From NCBI GenBank assembly GCA_947491945.1, contig CANLLN010000005.1, positions 170,377-234,376 of the forward strand: a stretch of DNA of 64,000 bases, in the 5' to 3' direction. Positions 1-9,452 of this stretch are shown piece after piece. The notes under the pieces are model-generated. The model saw nothing but the letters and a program-made list of their open reading frames with translations, did not search any database and was not told where the DNA came from. The DNA comes from an uncultured Carboxylicivirga sp. (GTDB lineage Bacteria > Bacteroidota > Bacteroidia > Bacteroidales > Marinilabiliaceae). Both the position numbers and the translations under genes were made by a program. Within the stretch, counting starts at the first letter, position 1. Every line of letters starts with the position of its first letter.

Positions 1-3000
1 TTTCCGCTCAGTCATAAAATAAATAAGCGGCACAATCAACAGTGTTAATACGGTGGAGGCAATAGTTCCGCCCATCAACGAGATGGCCAGTCCCTGAAAG
101 ATAGGATCAAACAAGATCACTACGGCACCAATTACCACGGTTCCGGCTGTAAGTAAGATGGGGGTTGTTCGCACAGCACCGGCTTCGATCACGGCTTCAC
201 GCAATGCCACACCTTCATTAAGGCGGATATTCACAAAATCGATAAGCAGAATGGAGTTACGCACCATAATACCGGCCAGCGCAATCATTCCAATCATTGA
301 TGTGGCAGTAAAGAAAGCATCGAGCATCAGGTGTCCCAACACGATACCCACCAGCGACAGGGGTATGGCCACCATCATTACAAAAGGAACTTTCAGGTTC
401 TGAAACCAACCCACTATCAGCATATAAATAATGACCAGCACCACGGCAAAAGCGGTACCCAAATCGCGAAATACCTCATAGGTAATCTGCCATTCGCCAT
501 CCCATTTCAGGCCGAAGTTATTTTCTACAAAAGGCTGACCATTATAAAACTCCTCTATGCTGTATCCTTCGGGCAACTTAATCTCATCCATGCGCTTACT
601 CATATCCAGGATGGCATAAACTGGACTCTCCAGCTCACCGGCCACATCGGCCGTTACATACACTACCTGCTTTTGATTTTTACGATAGATACTTTTTGCC
701 TTAGGAGCCTCACGGATATTTACCAGATCACCGATCACCACCATATCGCCCTGCTGCGACCTAAGACTTACCTTCTTCAGATCATCGAGGCTGGTTCGAT
801 CAGCCTCGTCCAGGCGTAAGGTAATACCCACTTGCTGATGGTCGTTTTCGGCATAGAGCGCCGATACGCGGGCTCCCCGTAAAGCCATATTCATGGCCTG
901 TATAATCTGCTGAGGAGCAATACCACTCAACATGGCTTTTTCCTTATCCACATCAAAAGTGTATTCAAGCTGCTCATCTTCCATCATCCAGTCTATATCC
1001 ACCACACTCTCGGTATCGGCAAACAATCGTTTCACCTGCTGCGCCACCTCACGCTGTGCTGCGTAATCGGGACCGTAAATCTCAGCTACCAGGGTTGACA
1101 TCACCGGGGGTCCCGGGGGTACCTCCACTACTTTTACATTGGCATTAAACTTACGCCCGATATCCTGCAATCCTGACCGCAAAGCCTTGGCAATGTCATG
1201 CGACTGCAAGTCACGTTCTTTCTTTGATACCAGGTTCACCTGAATATCAGCAACATTGGAACCACGACGCAGGTCGTAGTGACGCACTAAACCATTGAAA
1301 TTAATGGGCGCCGAAGTACCTACATAGGTCTGATAGTTAGTTACCAGGTCGTGTTGACGAAGGTAAGCGGCTAACTCCTTAGTTACATTGGCAGTTTGCT
1401 CAAGGGTAGTACCCTCTGGCATATCAATCACCACCTGAAACTCATTCTTATTATCGAATGGCAGAATCTTAACGGTAACGACCTTAAATAAAAACAGACT
1501 GGCGGAGGCAAACAGAAGCACCGTAACCCCTCCGATGAACACCCAGCGTTTCATCGGGCTCTCAATCATGGGGCGCATGGTTTTATCATACAAGCGGTAG
1601 ATCAGCGTCTTCTCAAGTGAATAGTCCTTTTTATCATCGTCACCATCATCGTGCTTCAGCAGTCGATAAGCCAGCCACGGAGTGATCATCAGGGCCACCA
1701 GTAAGGAGAAGATCATGGCAATGGAGGCACCAATGGGCATCGGACTCATGTAAGGTCCCATCATACCCGACACAAATACCATGGGTATCACAGCGGCAAT
1801 CACTGTAAAGGTAGCCAGTATGGTTGGATTACCCACCTCATCGATGGAACGCAGCGCCGCCTGCCAGAAAGGCAATTGCTTCATTTTAAAGTGGCGGTGC
1901 ATATTTTCCGCAATAATAATCGAATCGTCCACCACAATACCCGTTACAAATACCAGGGCAAATAGGGTAATACGGTTCAGGGTATAATCCAGGAAATAAT
2001 AGCTAAACATGGTAAGGGCAAAGGTGATGGGCACAGAGATAAAAACCACCAGACCACCGCGCCATCCCATGGCCAGCATCACCACAAAGGTAACAGCCAC
2101 AATGGCACCCAGTAGGTGCATCAGTAACTCTCCTACCTTATCCGAGGCTGTCTCGCCATAGTTACGGGTTACCTCCACATTAATATCGGCAGGCAAAAGC
2201 TCTTCGCGCAGCACCTCCACTTTCTTATTAATCTGCTCGGCCAAACGCATGGCATCAGCCCCCCGTCGCTTGGCAATGGAAATCGTTACCGCCGGGTATT
2301 CGCCGGCATTAACTTGCTGCTGCTCGCTGGCTTGTCCGTATCCAAAAGCCACATAAGCGCTGGGTAAGGCCGGACCATCTTGCACGGCGGCTACCTGATG
2401 CAGGTAAACGGGTGACTGCTGATAGACGCCCACCACCAGATTTTCCACTTCGGGAGCCGACTGAAAAAACGAACCGGTTCGCACAGCATACTCCTCGTTA
2501 TTGCTACTGAAACTACCCGCTGATACCTGCTGGTTAGCGGCCTGCAACTGCTGCGTAATCAGCAAGGGATCGAGGGCAAAAGCCGCCATCTTATCACGAT
2601 CAAGCGCTACTTTTATTTCTCGATTACGACCCCCTATTACCTTGGTTTCCGACACATCTGTAATTTTCTCTATTTCAGCCGTGAGCTCCTGGGCTACCCG
2701 CTTCAGCTGATAGTCATCATAGGTCTCACTCCAAAGTGTCAAGCCCATTACGGGCACATCATCGATGGATCGTGTTTTAACCAGCGGCATGGTAACGCCC
2801 GCCGGCATCTTATCCATATTCTTAATCAGCTCATTATACAGCTTAACCAGGCTTCGCTCAATATCTTCGCCCACGTAAAACTGCACGATTAACATGGCCT
2901 GCTCCGACATGGACTGAGAGTACACATACTCCACACCCTTTATGTTGGAAACAATTTTTTCAATGGGTGTCACTACCTTCGATTCAATCTCTTCGGGGCT

Positions 3001-3177
3001 GGCTCCCGGGTACCCAACAAAAATATCGGCGATGGGCACATCAATCTGTGGCTCCTCTTCGCGGGGTGTCAGGTACGAACTATAGACCCCAATGATCATA
3101 AAGGCGACCATGAGCAGGGGTGTCAGTTTCGATTTTATAAACATCCGGGCTAAAGTCCCGGCAAATCCTGTTTTCAT
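1..3177 (-). CDS. RND-family efflux pump, inner-membrane subunit (partial)
   Basis: Proton-driven inner-membrane transporter of the AcrB/CzcA superfamily; the reading frame starts at the ATG at 3177 and is still open at base 1, so about 1059 residues are seen and only a short C-terminus is missing. An N-terminal transmembrane helix is followed by a large periplasmic loop. The transmembrane-4 motif GIVVDDSIIIAEN carries the paired Asp residues of the proton relay. A second periplasmic loop and the C-terminal helices (for example AGIMVRNSILLIDFVN) complete the usual duplicated layout. It is the last visible gene of a three-gene operon with the adaptor (27 nt upstream) and the outer-membrane factor. 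Substrate cannot be told; the sequence looks more like hydrophobic-compound (HAE1-like) pumps than heavy-metal ones, but this is a weak inference. Confidence 0.93.
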   Translation of the reverse strand, partial: MKTGFAGTLARMFIKSKLTPLLMVAFMIIGVYSSYLTPREEEPQIDVPIADIFVGYPGASPEEIESKVVTPIEKIVSNIKGVEYVYSQSMSEQAMLIVQFYVGEDIERSLVKLYNELIKNMDKMPAGVTMPLVKTRSIDDVPVMGLTLWSETYDDYQLKRVAQELTAEIEKITDVSETKVIGGRNREIKVALDRDKMAAFALDPLLITQQLQAANQQVSAGSFSSNNEEYAVRTGSFFQSAPEVENLVVGVYQQSPVYLHQVAAVQDGPALPSAYVAFGYGQASEQQQVNAGEYPAVTISIAKRRGADAMRLAEQINKKVEVLREELLPADINVEVTRNYGETASDKVGELLMHLLGAIVAVTFVVMLAMGWRGGLVVFISVPITFALTMFSYYFLDYTLNRITLFALVFVTGIVVDDSIIIAENMHRHFKMKQLPFWQAALRSIDEVGNPTILATFTVIAAVIPMVFVSGMMGPYMSPMPIGASIAMIFSLLVALMITPWLAYRLLKHDDGDDDKKDYSLEKTLIYRLYDKTMRPMIESPMKRWVFIGGVTVLLFASASLFLFKVVTVKILPFDNKNEFQVVIDMPEGTTLEQTANVTKELAAYLRQHDLVTNYQTYVGTSAPINFNGLVRHYDLRRGSNVADIQVNLVSKKERDLQSHDIAKALRSGLQDIGRKFNANVKVVEVPPGPPVMSTLVAEIYGPDYAAQREVAQQVKRLFADTESVVDIDWMMEDEQLEYTFDVDKEKAMLSGIAPQQIIQAMNMALRGARVSALYAENDHQQVGITLRLDEADRTSLDDLKKVSLRSQQGDMVVIGDLVNIREAPKAKSIYRKNQKQVVYVTADVAGELESPVYAILDMSKRMDEIKLPEGYSIEEFYNGQPFVENNFGLKWDGEWQITYEVFRDLGTAFAVVLVIIYMLIVGWFQNLKVPFVMMVAIPLSLVGIVLGHLMLDAFFTATSMIGMIALAGIMVRNSILLIDFVNIRLNEGVALREAVIEAGAVRTTPILLTAGTVVIGAVVILFDPIFQGLAISLMGGTIASTVLTLLIVPLIYFMTERK

Positions 3178-3204
3178 CGTAATATCATTTATAAGGTTAG
3201 GTCA

Positions 3205-4281
3205 TTATTTTATCTGTAATTTGGCACCGTCGAAAAGGCGTCCTTCTGCCGAAAGAATCAATCGATTCCCTTCATTCAGACCGGATAACACCTCTATTTT
3301 ATCACCATAAGTCTTACCCAGGCGCACCCAGCGCAGCAAGGCCTGACCGGCGTGACTCACTGTCCATACACCCATTAACTGACCCCGTTTTACAATACGG
3401 TCGTTGGGAACTAACAATTTACTTTCCTGTCCTTTAAAATGCTGCACATGGGCAAATACACCGCTTCGGATTACATCCTTTTGATCTTCGGCAGGTTGCA
3501 AGGCAATGCGTGCATCGAACTGCGATCCTGAGAAACGGCTGGACGGACTAATGTGAGAGATACTACCTTTGATGGCCTGCTTGCAGGCATCGATAAACAC
3601 CTCTACGGTATCGCCTTTCTCCACCTTATAAATCTCCGACTCGGGTATTTTAGCGCGTACCTCGAATAAACCGGGCGCTTCAATGGCCAGCAGGGGCATG
3701 CCCGGATTGGCCATATCACCGCTATCAACAAATTTTTGGGTGATTACCCCATCGTAGGGCGCACGAATATTGGCATAGGACAGCATCTCCACGACCTCAT
3801 CCTTTGCTTTTTGAGCGGCTTCCAACTGTGCCTTAGTCATTGCCAGATGCACGGTTATATCATCCAACTCCTTTTGCGTAGCACTTTTGCTTTTATACAA
3901 GGCCGTGATACGCGAAAAATCCTCTTTGGCATGCTTGTAAGCGGCCTGAGCCTGAATGATATTGGCCTCTACCTGCTTTTCTTTCGCTTGTATGTCGTTA
4001 CTGCGAATGGCTATTAGCAGCTGGCCCCGGCTTACCTTATCCCCCTCGCGCACCAGTACACGACTAATCTGTCCCATGAGACGGGTACTTAAAGTGGACT
4101 GATTAACGGAAGCTACCGATCCGGTGTACTGAAATTTCTTAGCAACGGTTGACGAAGCCAGGGTTTCAGCCTCTACCTGAATGGCCGTTCCCTCTTGTCC
4201 GCTATCGCTCTGCTTAGCGCCGCAAGCCTGCATTGCCATGCCTATAATTATAGTAACGATGATTAAATTAAGTGATTTCAT
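3205..4281 (-). CDS. RND efflux periplasmic adaptor subunit (lipoprotein)
   Basis: Membrane fusion protein of 358 aa that would bridge the inner-membrane pump and the outer-membrane factor. The N-terminus is a lipoprotein signal with lipobox MQAC (Cys20). After it come a lipoyl-like half motif (STLSTRLMGQISRVLVREGDKV), a long helical hairpin rich in Lys/Glu/Ala (about residues 90-150), the second lipoyl half (IRAPYDGVITQKFVDSGD) and beta-barrel domains. Length is normal for the family. It lies between the pump gene (27 nt downstream) and the outer-membrane factor gene (about 40 nt upstream) in one transcription unit. Confidence 0.92.
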   Translation of the reverse strand: MKSLNLIIVTIIIGMAMQACGAKQSDSGQEGTAIQVEAETLASSTVAKKFQYTGSVASVNQSTLSTRLMGQISRVLVREGDKVSRGQLLIAIRSNDIQAKEKQVEANIIQAQAAYKHAKEDFSRITALYKSKSATQKELDDITVHLAMTKAQLEAAQKAKDEVVEMLSYANIRAPYDGVITQKFVDSGDMANPGMPLLAIEAPGLFEVRAKIPESEIYKVEKGDTVEVFIDACKQAIKGSISHISPSSRFSGSQFDARIALQPAEDQKDVIRSGVFAHVQHFKGQESKLLVPNDRIVKRGQLMGVWTVSHAGQALLRWVRLGKTYGDKIEVLSGLNEGNRLILSAEGRLFDGAKLQIK

Positions 4282-4320
4282 TGTTATCGTATTTTTTTGT
4301 TTTTGGAATGATTAATTTGA

Positions 4321-5649
4321 TTAACGAAGAGCCTCGGAGGCTAACATCTGGTATTTAAAAACCGCCACATTGTAGTGATAGATGGCGTTCATGTACTTCA
4401 GTTGACTCTCTTCTGCCTTTGCTTCGGCCATCAGCAAATCAGAAGTACGCTCCATGCCCTGATGATAGCGGTTGGTGCGTATGCGCATGGACTCATGTGC
4501 TTCCTGTGCGGCCAGCTTGTAGCTCACTAGTTGACTCTCGGCCACGGCTATATCACGGATAGCCTTTGAAAGTTCCATATTTTCCTTCTCTACATAATCC
4601 TGGTAAGCAATCTGTGCCTTATTATAATGCGCTTTCGACTGCTTATATTTACCCAGGTTGCGCCCGCCATTAAACAGGCGCCATTGCAACTTCAGGCCTA
4701 CCATGTAACTGTCGGAGTCGAAACCACCCAAATCAGCATCATACATATTGTACATACCAAAAGCATTAAGGCGCGGTGCAAACTTCATCAGGTCGCTCTT
4801 CGACATTTTCTTGTGCGCCTCAAGACCATACTGCATGGCCACTACATCGGCACGATTTAGTACGGAGGTGGCATTGTCGAAAGAAAAAGACACTTGTGTG
4901 ATGGAGTCGGTTATTTGCAAAGGCAGATCAATGGGTCGTCCCATCAGAAAATTCAGGGTCTCCTTCACGCTTTTTACCTTATTCTCTGCTTCTTGCACCC
5001 CGGCTACCTGTTCATGGCGACGTACCCGGATGGCCATTACATCTGCCTCTTTCAAATAACCTTGTTCCAGGTTATCCTCGGCCATCGACAGATAGGCCTC
5101 GGTAGCCTGATAGGCTTTGTTCATAACTGCCACACGACCTTGCGCCAGCTGCAGTGCATAGTAGGTCTGTTTCACCAAAAAAGCCACATACTCGCGGGTG
5201 TATTGCGTCTTTTGTTCGGTGGCTTTAAGCTGATTATTGGCCGCCCCTTTGCCCATCCAGGCATCCACATTAATTAAAGGTTGTTCAATTAGTACTTGTG
5301 TGGCAAAATGATTAGTCTGCCCGGGGTCGTTGATCAGTGCAGGATCAAAGTCGGCCATGGTGATGCCCTGCTGCTGCAATTTGAAACCAAAGGCATACAG
5401 CGGGTCGTTGGAGCTGCTGTAGGCACCTGATACTTCCACTGCGGGTAAAAAAGCAGCATTGGCTTGTTGGTTTCCAGCCTTAGCAGCCGCCACATCAGCT
5501 AAAGACTTGCGAATTTCCCTGTTATTTTCCGAAGCCATATCTAAGGCATCCTCTAAGGAAAAAGCCGTGCGTTCGGCCGGTTCCTGACCAAACAGTGTAT
5601 AGCCTGTCAGGGTGAAACAGACTACCAGCAAGCTTTTCATGTAATTCAT
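4321..5649 (-). CDS. TolC-like outer membrane efflux protein
   Basis: Outer-membrane channel component of the tripartite pump (OEP/TolC family), 442 aa from the chosen start. It has a signal peptide (MNYMKSLLVVCFTLTGYTLFGQ) and two repeated halves, each with long alpha-helical stretches of OEP type, e.g. FSLEDALDMASENNREI near the N-terminus and LKYMNAIYHYNVAVFKYQ near the C-terminus. A longer frame starts at 5700, but the predicted transcription start is close to 5698 and the extra 17 residues precede a good signal peptide, so the ATG at 5649 (or 5640) is preferred. It is the first gene of the efflux operon. Confidence 0.9.
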   Translation of the reverse strand: MNYMKSLLVVCFTLTGYTLFGQEPAERTAFSLEDALDMASENNREIRKSLADVAAAKAGNQQANAAFLPAVEVSGAYSSSNDPLYAFGFKLQQQGITMADFDPALINDPGQTNHFATQVLIEQPLINVDAWMGKGAANNQLKATEQKTQYTREYVAFLVKQTYYALQLAQGRVAVMNKAYQATEAYLSMAEDNLEQGYLKEADVMAIRVRRHEQVAGVQEAENKVKSVKETLNFLMGRPIDLPLQITDSITQVSFSFDNATSVLNRADVVAMQYGLEAHKKMSKSDLMKFAPRLNAFGMYNMYDADLGGFDSDSYMVGLKLQWRLFNGGRNLGKYKQSKAHYNKAQIAYQDYVEKENMELSKAIRDIAVAESQLVSYKLAAQEAHESMRIRTNRYHQGMERTSDLLMAEAKAEESQLKYMNAIYHYNVAVFKYQMLASEALR

Positions 5650-5704
5650 AGTTCTATTATTTTGTTTGTTTATTCCGTTATCGTTTGTGACATTTTCCAC
5701 GTCA

Positions 5705-5735
5705 CAAACATATATCTAATTTTCTACATATACAA
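5705..5735 (-). promoter_or_regulatory. Promoter of the RND efflux operon
   Basis: On the minus strand a -33 TTG (5733-5735) is followed by a 20-nt spacer and TATGTTTG (5705-5712), an exact match to the Bacteroidota -7 consensus TAnnTTTG. Transcription would start near 5698, about 50 nt before the chosen start of the outer-membrane factor. Confidence 0.75.
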
Positions 5736-5752
5736 CATTCTATATGTGTAGA
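5723..5752. promoter_or_regulatory. 30-bp dyad, probable operator of the efflux operon
   Basis: Two 12-bp arms, TCTACATATACA and TATATGTGTAGA, match as inverted repeats at 10 of 12 positions with a 6-bp centre. The dyad covers the -33 box of the efflux promoter, a position suited to a TetR- or MarR-type repressor. No such regulator is encoded in the window; it may lie beyond the left edge. Confidence 0.6.
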
Positions 5753-5929
5753 TGTTTAAATTGTTTTTATCTAACTGATAAACTGATCAATAAGATTGAA
5801 GTATTTACAGATATCACGATATTTTTATTAAGATAGGAAGAAAAACTTATTTAAGTATATTAAATTCTTAATTTTTAAGAAAAAGTGCCATCATATCCCA
5901 CAGAAAGTTTTTAAGCTGTATTCTTTAAT

Positions 5930-5938
5930 TATCTTTGC
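5930..5938 (+). promoter_or_regulatory. -7 box upstream of the cvfB-like gene
   Basis: TATCTTTGC fits the Bacteroidota -7 element TAnnTTTG and ends 19 nt before the ATG at 5957. No clear TTG is seen at -33, only a T-rich stretch near 5907-5912, so the match is partial. Confidence 0.55.
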
Positions 5939-5956
5939 GTCCTATTTAAGAAAGAT

Positions 5957-6781
5957 ATGATTGGTAAATACAATACACTCAGAGTCGTAAAAGAAGTAGA
6001 ATTTGGTATTTATCTCGACGGCGGTGAGCTGGGTGAGATATTACTGCCCATCCGGTACGTGCCCCCCGGGCTAAAGCCCGATGATGAGCTGGAGGTATTT
6101 ATCTATCTGGATTCGGAAGATCGTGTAATCGCTACCACGGAAGAACCGTATGCCACCATCGGTGAGTTTGCCTACTTGAAAGTAGTATCGGTGAATAAGA
6201 CCGGTGCCTTTTTGGATTGGGGACTGATGAAGGATTTGCTTGTGCCCTACCGCGAACAGGCTGAACGCATGAAAGAAGGCCAAAGTTATGTGGTGTATGT
6301 TTACCTTGATGATGAGAGCCGACGCATAGTGGCTACCTCCAAACTCAACTCGGTGCTGGACAACCTGATGCCTGAATACGAAGAAGGCCAGGAGGTGGAG
6401 TTGATGGTAATTGACAAAACCGATATGGGCTATAAGGTATCGGTGAATAATCTGCACACAGGATTACTCTATCATAATGAGCTATTTAAACCTATCAAGA
6501 TTGGCGACAAGTGCAAAGGGTACATCAAAAAAGTAAGGGAAGATGACAAACTGGATATCACCCTTGAAAAACCCGGCTATGAAAAAATTGGCGGCCTCGC
6601 TGCCGAAATACTGGACAAGCTGAATGCCAAGGGCGGTGCGTTAGCCGTTTCGGATAAGAGCCCGGCCGAGGTCATTTACAAAATGTTTGGCACCAGTAAG
6701 AAAAACTTTAAAAAAGCCATTGGCACCCTTTATAAGCAACGATTAATTAGTATTGAGGACAATCAAATAAAAATACTGTAA
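5957..6781 (+). CDS. cvfB: S1-domain RNA-binding protein, CvfB/YitL family
   Basis: A 274-aa protein built from tandem S1-like OB domains and a C-terminal winged helix. S1-type segments are visible at about residues 1-60 (VEFGIYLDGGELGEILLP), 65-130 (VNKTGAFLDWGLMKDLLVP) and 140-215 (DKTDMGYKVSVNNLHTGLLY). The C-terminus (SPAEVIYKMFGTSKKNFKKA) matches the winged-helix part of CvfB. Family members bind RNA; CvfB of Staphylococcus aureus affects virulence gene expression. Here it has its own promoter and is divergent from the efflux operon. Family assignment is firm, cellular role is not. Confidence 0.88.
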   Translation: MIGKYNTLRVVKEVEFGIYLDGGELGEILLPIRYVPPGLKPDDELEVFIYLDSEDRVIATTEEPYATIGEFAYLKVVSVNKTGAFLDWGLMKDLLVPYREQAERMKEGQSYVVYVYLDDESRRIVATSKLNSVLDNLMPEYEEGQEVELMVIDKTDMGYKVSVNNLHTGLLYHNELFKPIKIGDKCKGYIKKVREDDKLDITLEKPGYEKIGGLAAEILDKLNAKGGALAVSDKSPAEVIYKMFGTSKKNFKKAIGTLYKQRLISIEDNQIKIL

Positions 6782-6882
6782 ATACTTCAGAATTCTTTAT
6801 TAACGAATAAAGAGTAAAATTCAAAATTACCATTTAGTTTAACACGGAAAAGAGGAGCACCATCTGGTGTCAGTGAAGAAAG

Positions 6883-7461
6883 ATGAAAAAACTGATTTTA
6901 ATTTTATTATGCAGCATTACCCTATCAGGGTTACAACTACAAAAGGCCAAAAGTCAAACACCTAACCCCCACACATCAAGTCAAATACACGCATTTAGCA
7001 TGCAATTGTATAACACAGTTGGCTACACCGATATGGAAGCCAGCTTTTGGTTAACAGCCTTAAAAGATGCCCGCCATAATTTTAACTTACGATTGGCACA
7101 TGAGCGTTTTGAAGGCCAATATTTTGGAATTGGACTAGGCTACGGTTACGAAGTACGTTTAAACAAGCAGGTACTTTTACCTTATTTCACCTACAATCAT
7201 GATGTAGAAACCGGGGACAACAGCGCCCTGGTAAATGGCTTGTACTATTCCTATGGCGGTCGCTTTGATTTTGCTCTGGGAACCACTTCGAACTTTGGTG
7301 CCATAGGCTATAACAATAATTCATATTGGGTAGATGCCTATTACAATATTAAAGCCTATGGTGGCATTCAGTTGGGAATGGAATACTGTCGTATGAGTGA
7401 TTCAAATGATGCCTATTATGGTATCATCTTCCAAAAAACACTCTGGAAACGCCGTAATTAG
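6883..7461 (+). CDS. Small secreted protein, likely outer-membrane beta-barrel
   Basis: I do not recognise a named family. The 192-aa product has a signal peptide (first ~25 residues, cleaved near AKSQ) and then alternating aromatic and glycine-rich strands (FGIGLGYGYEVRLN, YYSYGGRFDFALG, YGGIQLGMEYCRM, YGIIFQKTLWKRRN) that suggest a small 8-strand barrel. The last residues end in a strand followed by basic residues. It lies 101 nt downstream of the cvfB-like gene on the same strand and is followed by a rho-independent terminator. Function unknown. Confidence 0.7.
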   Translation: MKKLILILLCSITLSGLQLQKAKSQTPNPHTSSQIHAFSMQLYNTVGYTDMEASFWLTALKDARHNFNLRLAHERFEGQYFGIGLGYGYEVRLNKQVLLPYFTYNHDVETGDNSALVNGLYYSYGGRFDFALGTTSNFGAIGYNNNSYWVDAYYNIKAYGGIQLGMEYCRMSDSNDAYYGIIFQKTLWKRRN

Positions 7462-7537
7462 AAAATTACAAATAATCCACGTGCTGGCATTATGCTATGC
7501 CACTAGTGATATAAGCAAATAGCATCAGACATAGGTA

Positions 7538-7571
7538 GGGGCGTAACGAAAAGTTTACGCCCCTTATTTTT
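7538..7571 (+). terminator. Rho-independent terminator after the small OMP gene
   Basis: GGGGCGTAA (7538-7546) pairs with TTACGCCCC (7555-7563) around a short A-rich loop, followed by TTATTTTT. It ends transcription of the plus-strand gene stopping at 7461. Confidence 0.85.
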
Positions 7572-7693
7572 AATGACCCAGACAAAGCGCTGCTGTGCAG
7601 GCTTGCTTTCTGCAATATGTCAGGACACGATGTACTGAAAAATTTTCATACAGGCTCGTCCTAACGCGCCTAACTATGAAGGGCTAAAGGGCC

Positions 7694-9223
7694 CTAAGTA
7701 AGCGCCAACCAGGAAGCGCTGCTGTTATAATCAACAATGACCTGACTGATATTCTGCGCCGAAAAAGAACTTAAAAGTCGTTGTACATCCTGCTTTAAAT
7801 GATCTATAGCCCCCTTAGTCAGGTCACTCGCAAACCCTTTATTTCTTAAGGCCAGCACTTGATTCATTGCAATCAGATGGCTAAAAATCTGCCCCATTTC
7901 CACCAGCTTACGCTGCGGCATATTTACATTCAAATCAAAGTTAAGTAAATCTTTTACCAGCTGTGCTGCACCCTGCGTTAGTTGATAATCTTTTATAAAC
8001 CTAAATAAATTGCGCATCTTAAGTTTACGCATTATTTTAAGTACACTCTCTGCTATTTGGGAGTATAACATGTCATTAGAACCTTCGAATATCTGAAAAG
8101 GCCGACTATCAACGATACTTCGCCCTGCAATATGATTCAGCGTGTAACCCTTCGCTCCTACTAGCTGTAGTAAACTTTGTGAGGCACCTTGCATCATATC
8201 AGTAGATAATGCCTTAACTGCATTGGCTTCAATACCCATCATTGACAAATCGTTTGACAAACCGGCTTTTTCGCTACTATTCGCACAAAATGCTGACACA
8301 GTGGTAAAATAGGCTTGCAGCTGACTAATGCGATGCTGCACCTGATCGTAGGCTAACAACGATTTCCCTCCAACAAAACGCAGATTACAATGCTGTATGG
8401 CTTCATCGAGCATACGTTGAATAAAGCCAATGGCCATACCCGGAAAAGACATACGGCTGCGATGCAAGAGGTCGAGCATAAACTTAACGCCAGATTGCTC
8501 GGGCACCAACTTCTGTACTGCCGGAATATGAACATCAATCTTATTACGACCATAGGGTATTTGATACAAACCAAGGTTGTTGAACAGCTCTTCTACCACA
8601 ATACCCTGCTTGGGCTGAGTAACATCGCATATAAAAAAATCCAGATCGCGCGCCAAACGATTATTACCTGTATCCTTCCGTGCTGTTAACAACCAAAAAT
8701 CTGCCCAGCCCGTTAAGCCGGCCCAATGTTTAGTGCCTTTTAAATGGGCACCTTCCTCGTTCTCGGTGTAGGCAGTGCGCATGTTTAAGGCATCACTGCC
8801 AAAATCGGGCTCGGTAATCATGAGTCCCCCCATGTTTTGCTGTTGCACAAAGCGCTTGAGCACCTCTTTTTTACTTTCTGTCTGCCCTGCTTTAATTACT
8901 GGTTGTAAAAAAAGAGCCATATTAATACCAAAGGTGAGCGAAAGTGCCAGGGACTCGTAAGAGGCTGCAGCCATTAAGGCAATACTCTCACGCGCATCGC
9001 CACCAAGACCTCCATATTCGGTAGGTATAATGGCTGAAAAAGGATTAACCGACATGATTTCGCGCATCACAAACGGCGGCATACCTCTGTTGGCGCTCCA
9101 CTGCTCAATATCGCTGCGCTGGTGATACACGCTTTTCATTTTCTCCTTTAATGCAGTGATAAGCTGATCAAATTGCTTACTGGGCTGCGCCTTTTCAAAT
9201 TCTAACTTTTCTGATTCTTGCAT
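7694..9223 (-). CDS. Acyl-CoA dehydrogenase family protein
   Basis: FAD-dependent acyl-CoA dehydrogenase-like flavoprotein, 509 aa. The FAD/substrate motif LMITEPDFGSDALNM corresponds to family signature 1. FQIFEGSNDMLYSQ corresponds to the region holding the catalytic base, with Glu in the position of the active-site Glu of medium-chain dehydrogenase. A C-terminal extension of about 110 residues follows, so the protein is longer than the usual ~380 aa. A GTG two codons upstream (9229) gives a slightly longer frame; the ATG at 9223 is preferred. It stands alone, with no beta-oxidation partners nearby, so the substrate is unknown. Confidence 0.88.
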   Translation of the reverse strand: MQESEKLEFEKAQPSKQFDQLITALKEKMKSVYHQRSDIEQWSANRGMPPFVMREIMSVNPFSAIIPTEYGGLGGDARESIALMAAASYESLALSLTFGINMALFLQPVIKAGQTESKKEVLKRFVQQQNMGGLMITEPDFGSDALNMRTAYTENEEGAHLKGTKHWAGLTGWADFWLLTARKDTGNNRLARDLDFFICDVTQPKQGIVVEELFNNLGLYQIPYGRNKIDVHIPAVQKLVPEQSGVKFMLDLLHRSRMSFPGMAIGFIQRMLDEAIQHCNLRFVGGKSLLAYDQVQHRISQLQAYFTTVSAFCANSSEKAGLSNDLSMMGIEANAVKALSTDMMQGASQSLLQLVGAKGYTLNHIAGRSIVDSRPFQIFEGSNDMLYSQIAESVLKIMRKLKMRNLFRFIKDYQLTQGAAQLVKDLLNFDLNVNMPQRKLVEMGQIFSHLIAMNQVLALRNKGFASDLTKGAIDHLKQDVQRLLSSFSAQNISQVIVDYNSSASWLALT

Positions 9224-9392
9224 GGACACTTCTTATAGAAATACACCGATTCGCTTTTAGCAATATGCCTATTCTAGCCAAGACCTAAAAATATTCGTAT
9301 GTATCTCATTAATTAATAACTGCACGAATGTATTCATTATTTTTACACTTTACGCACTTAAGGATGTTTTTATCCCTTATTGTGATTTATTC

Positions 9393-9427
9393 AAAAAAAA
9401 GACCTGCTGGTTGAAAAATCAGCAGGT
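9393..9427 (-). terminator. Rho-independent terminator after hydG
   Basis: On the minus strand ACCTGCTG and CAGCAGGT form an 8-bp stem around a 10-nt loop, followed by eight T. It lies 26 nt after the hydG stop codon. Confidence 0.92.
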
Positions 9428-9452
9428 TCTTTCCTATGATTAGTCTTAGTTT

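Noticed and set aside
331..819. Open frame of 162 codons on the plus strand
   Set aside because: Antisense to the RND pump gene, whose conserved residues run through this segment.
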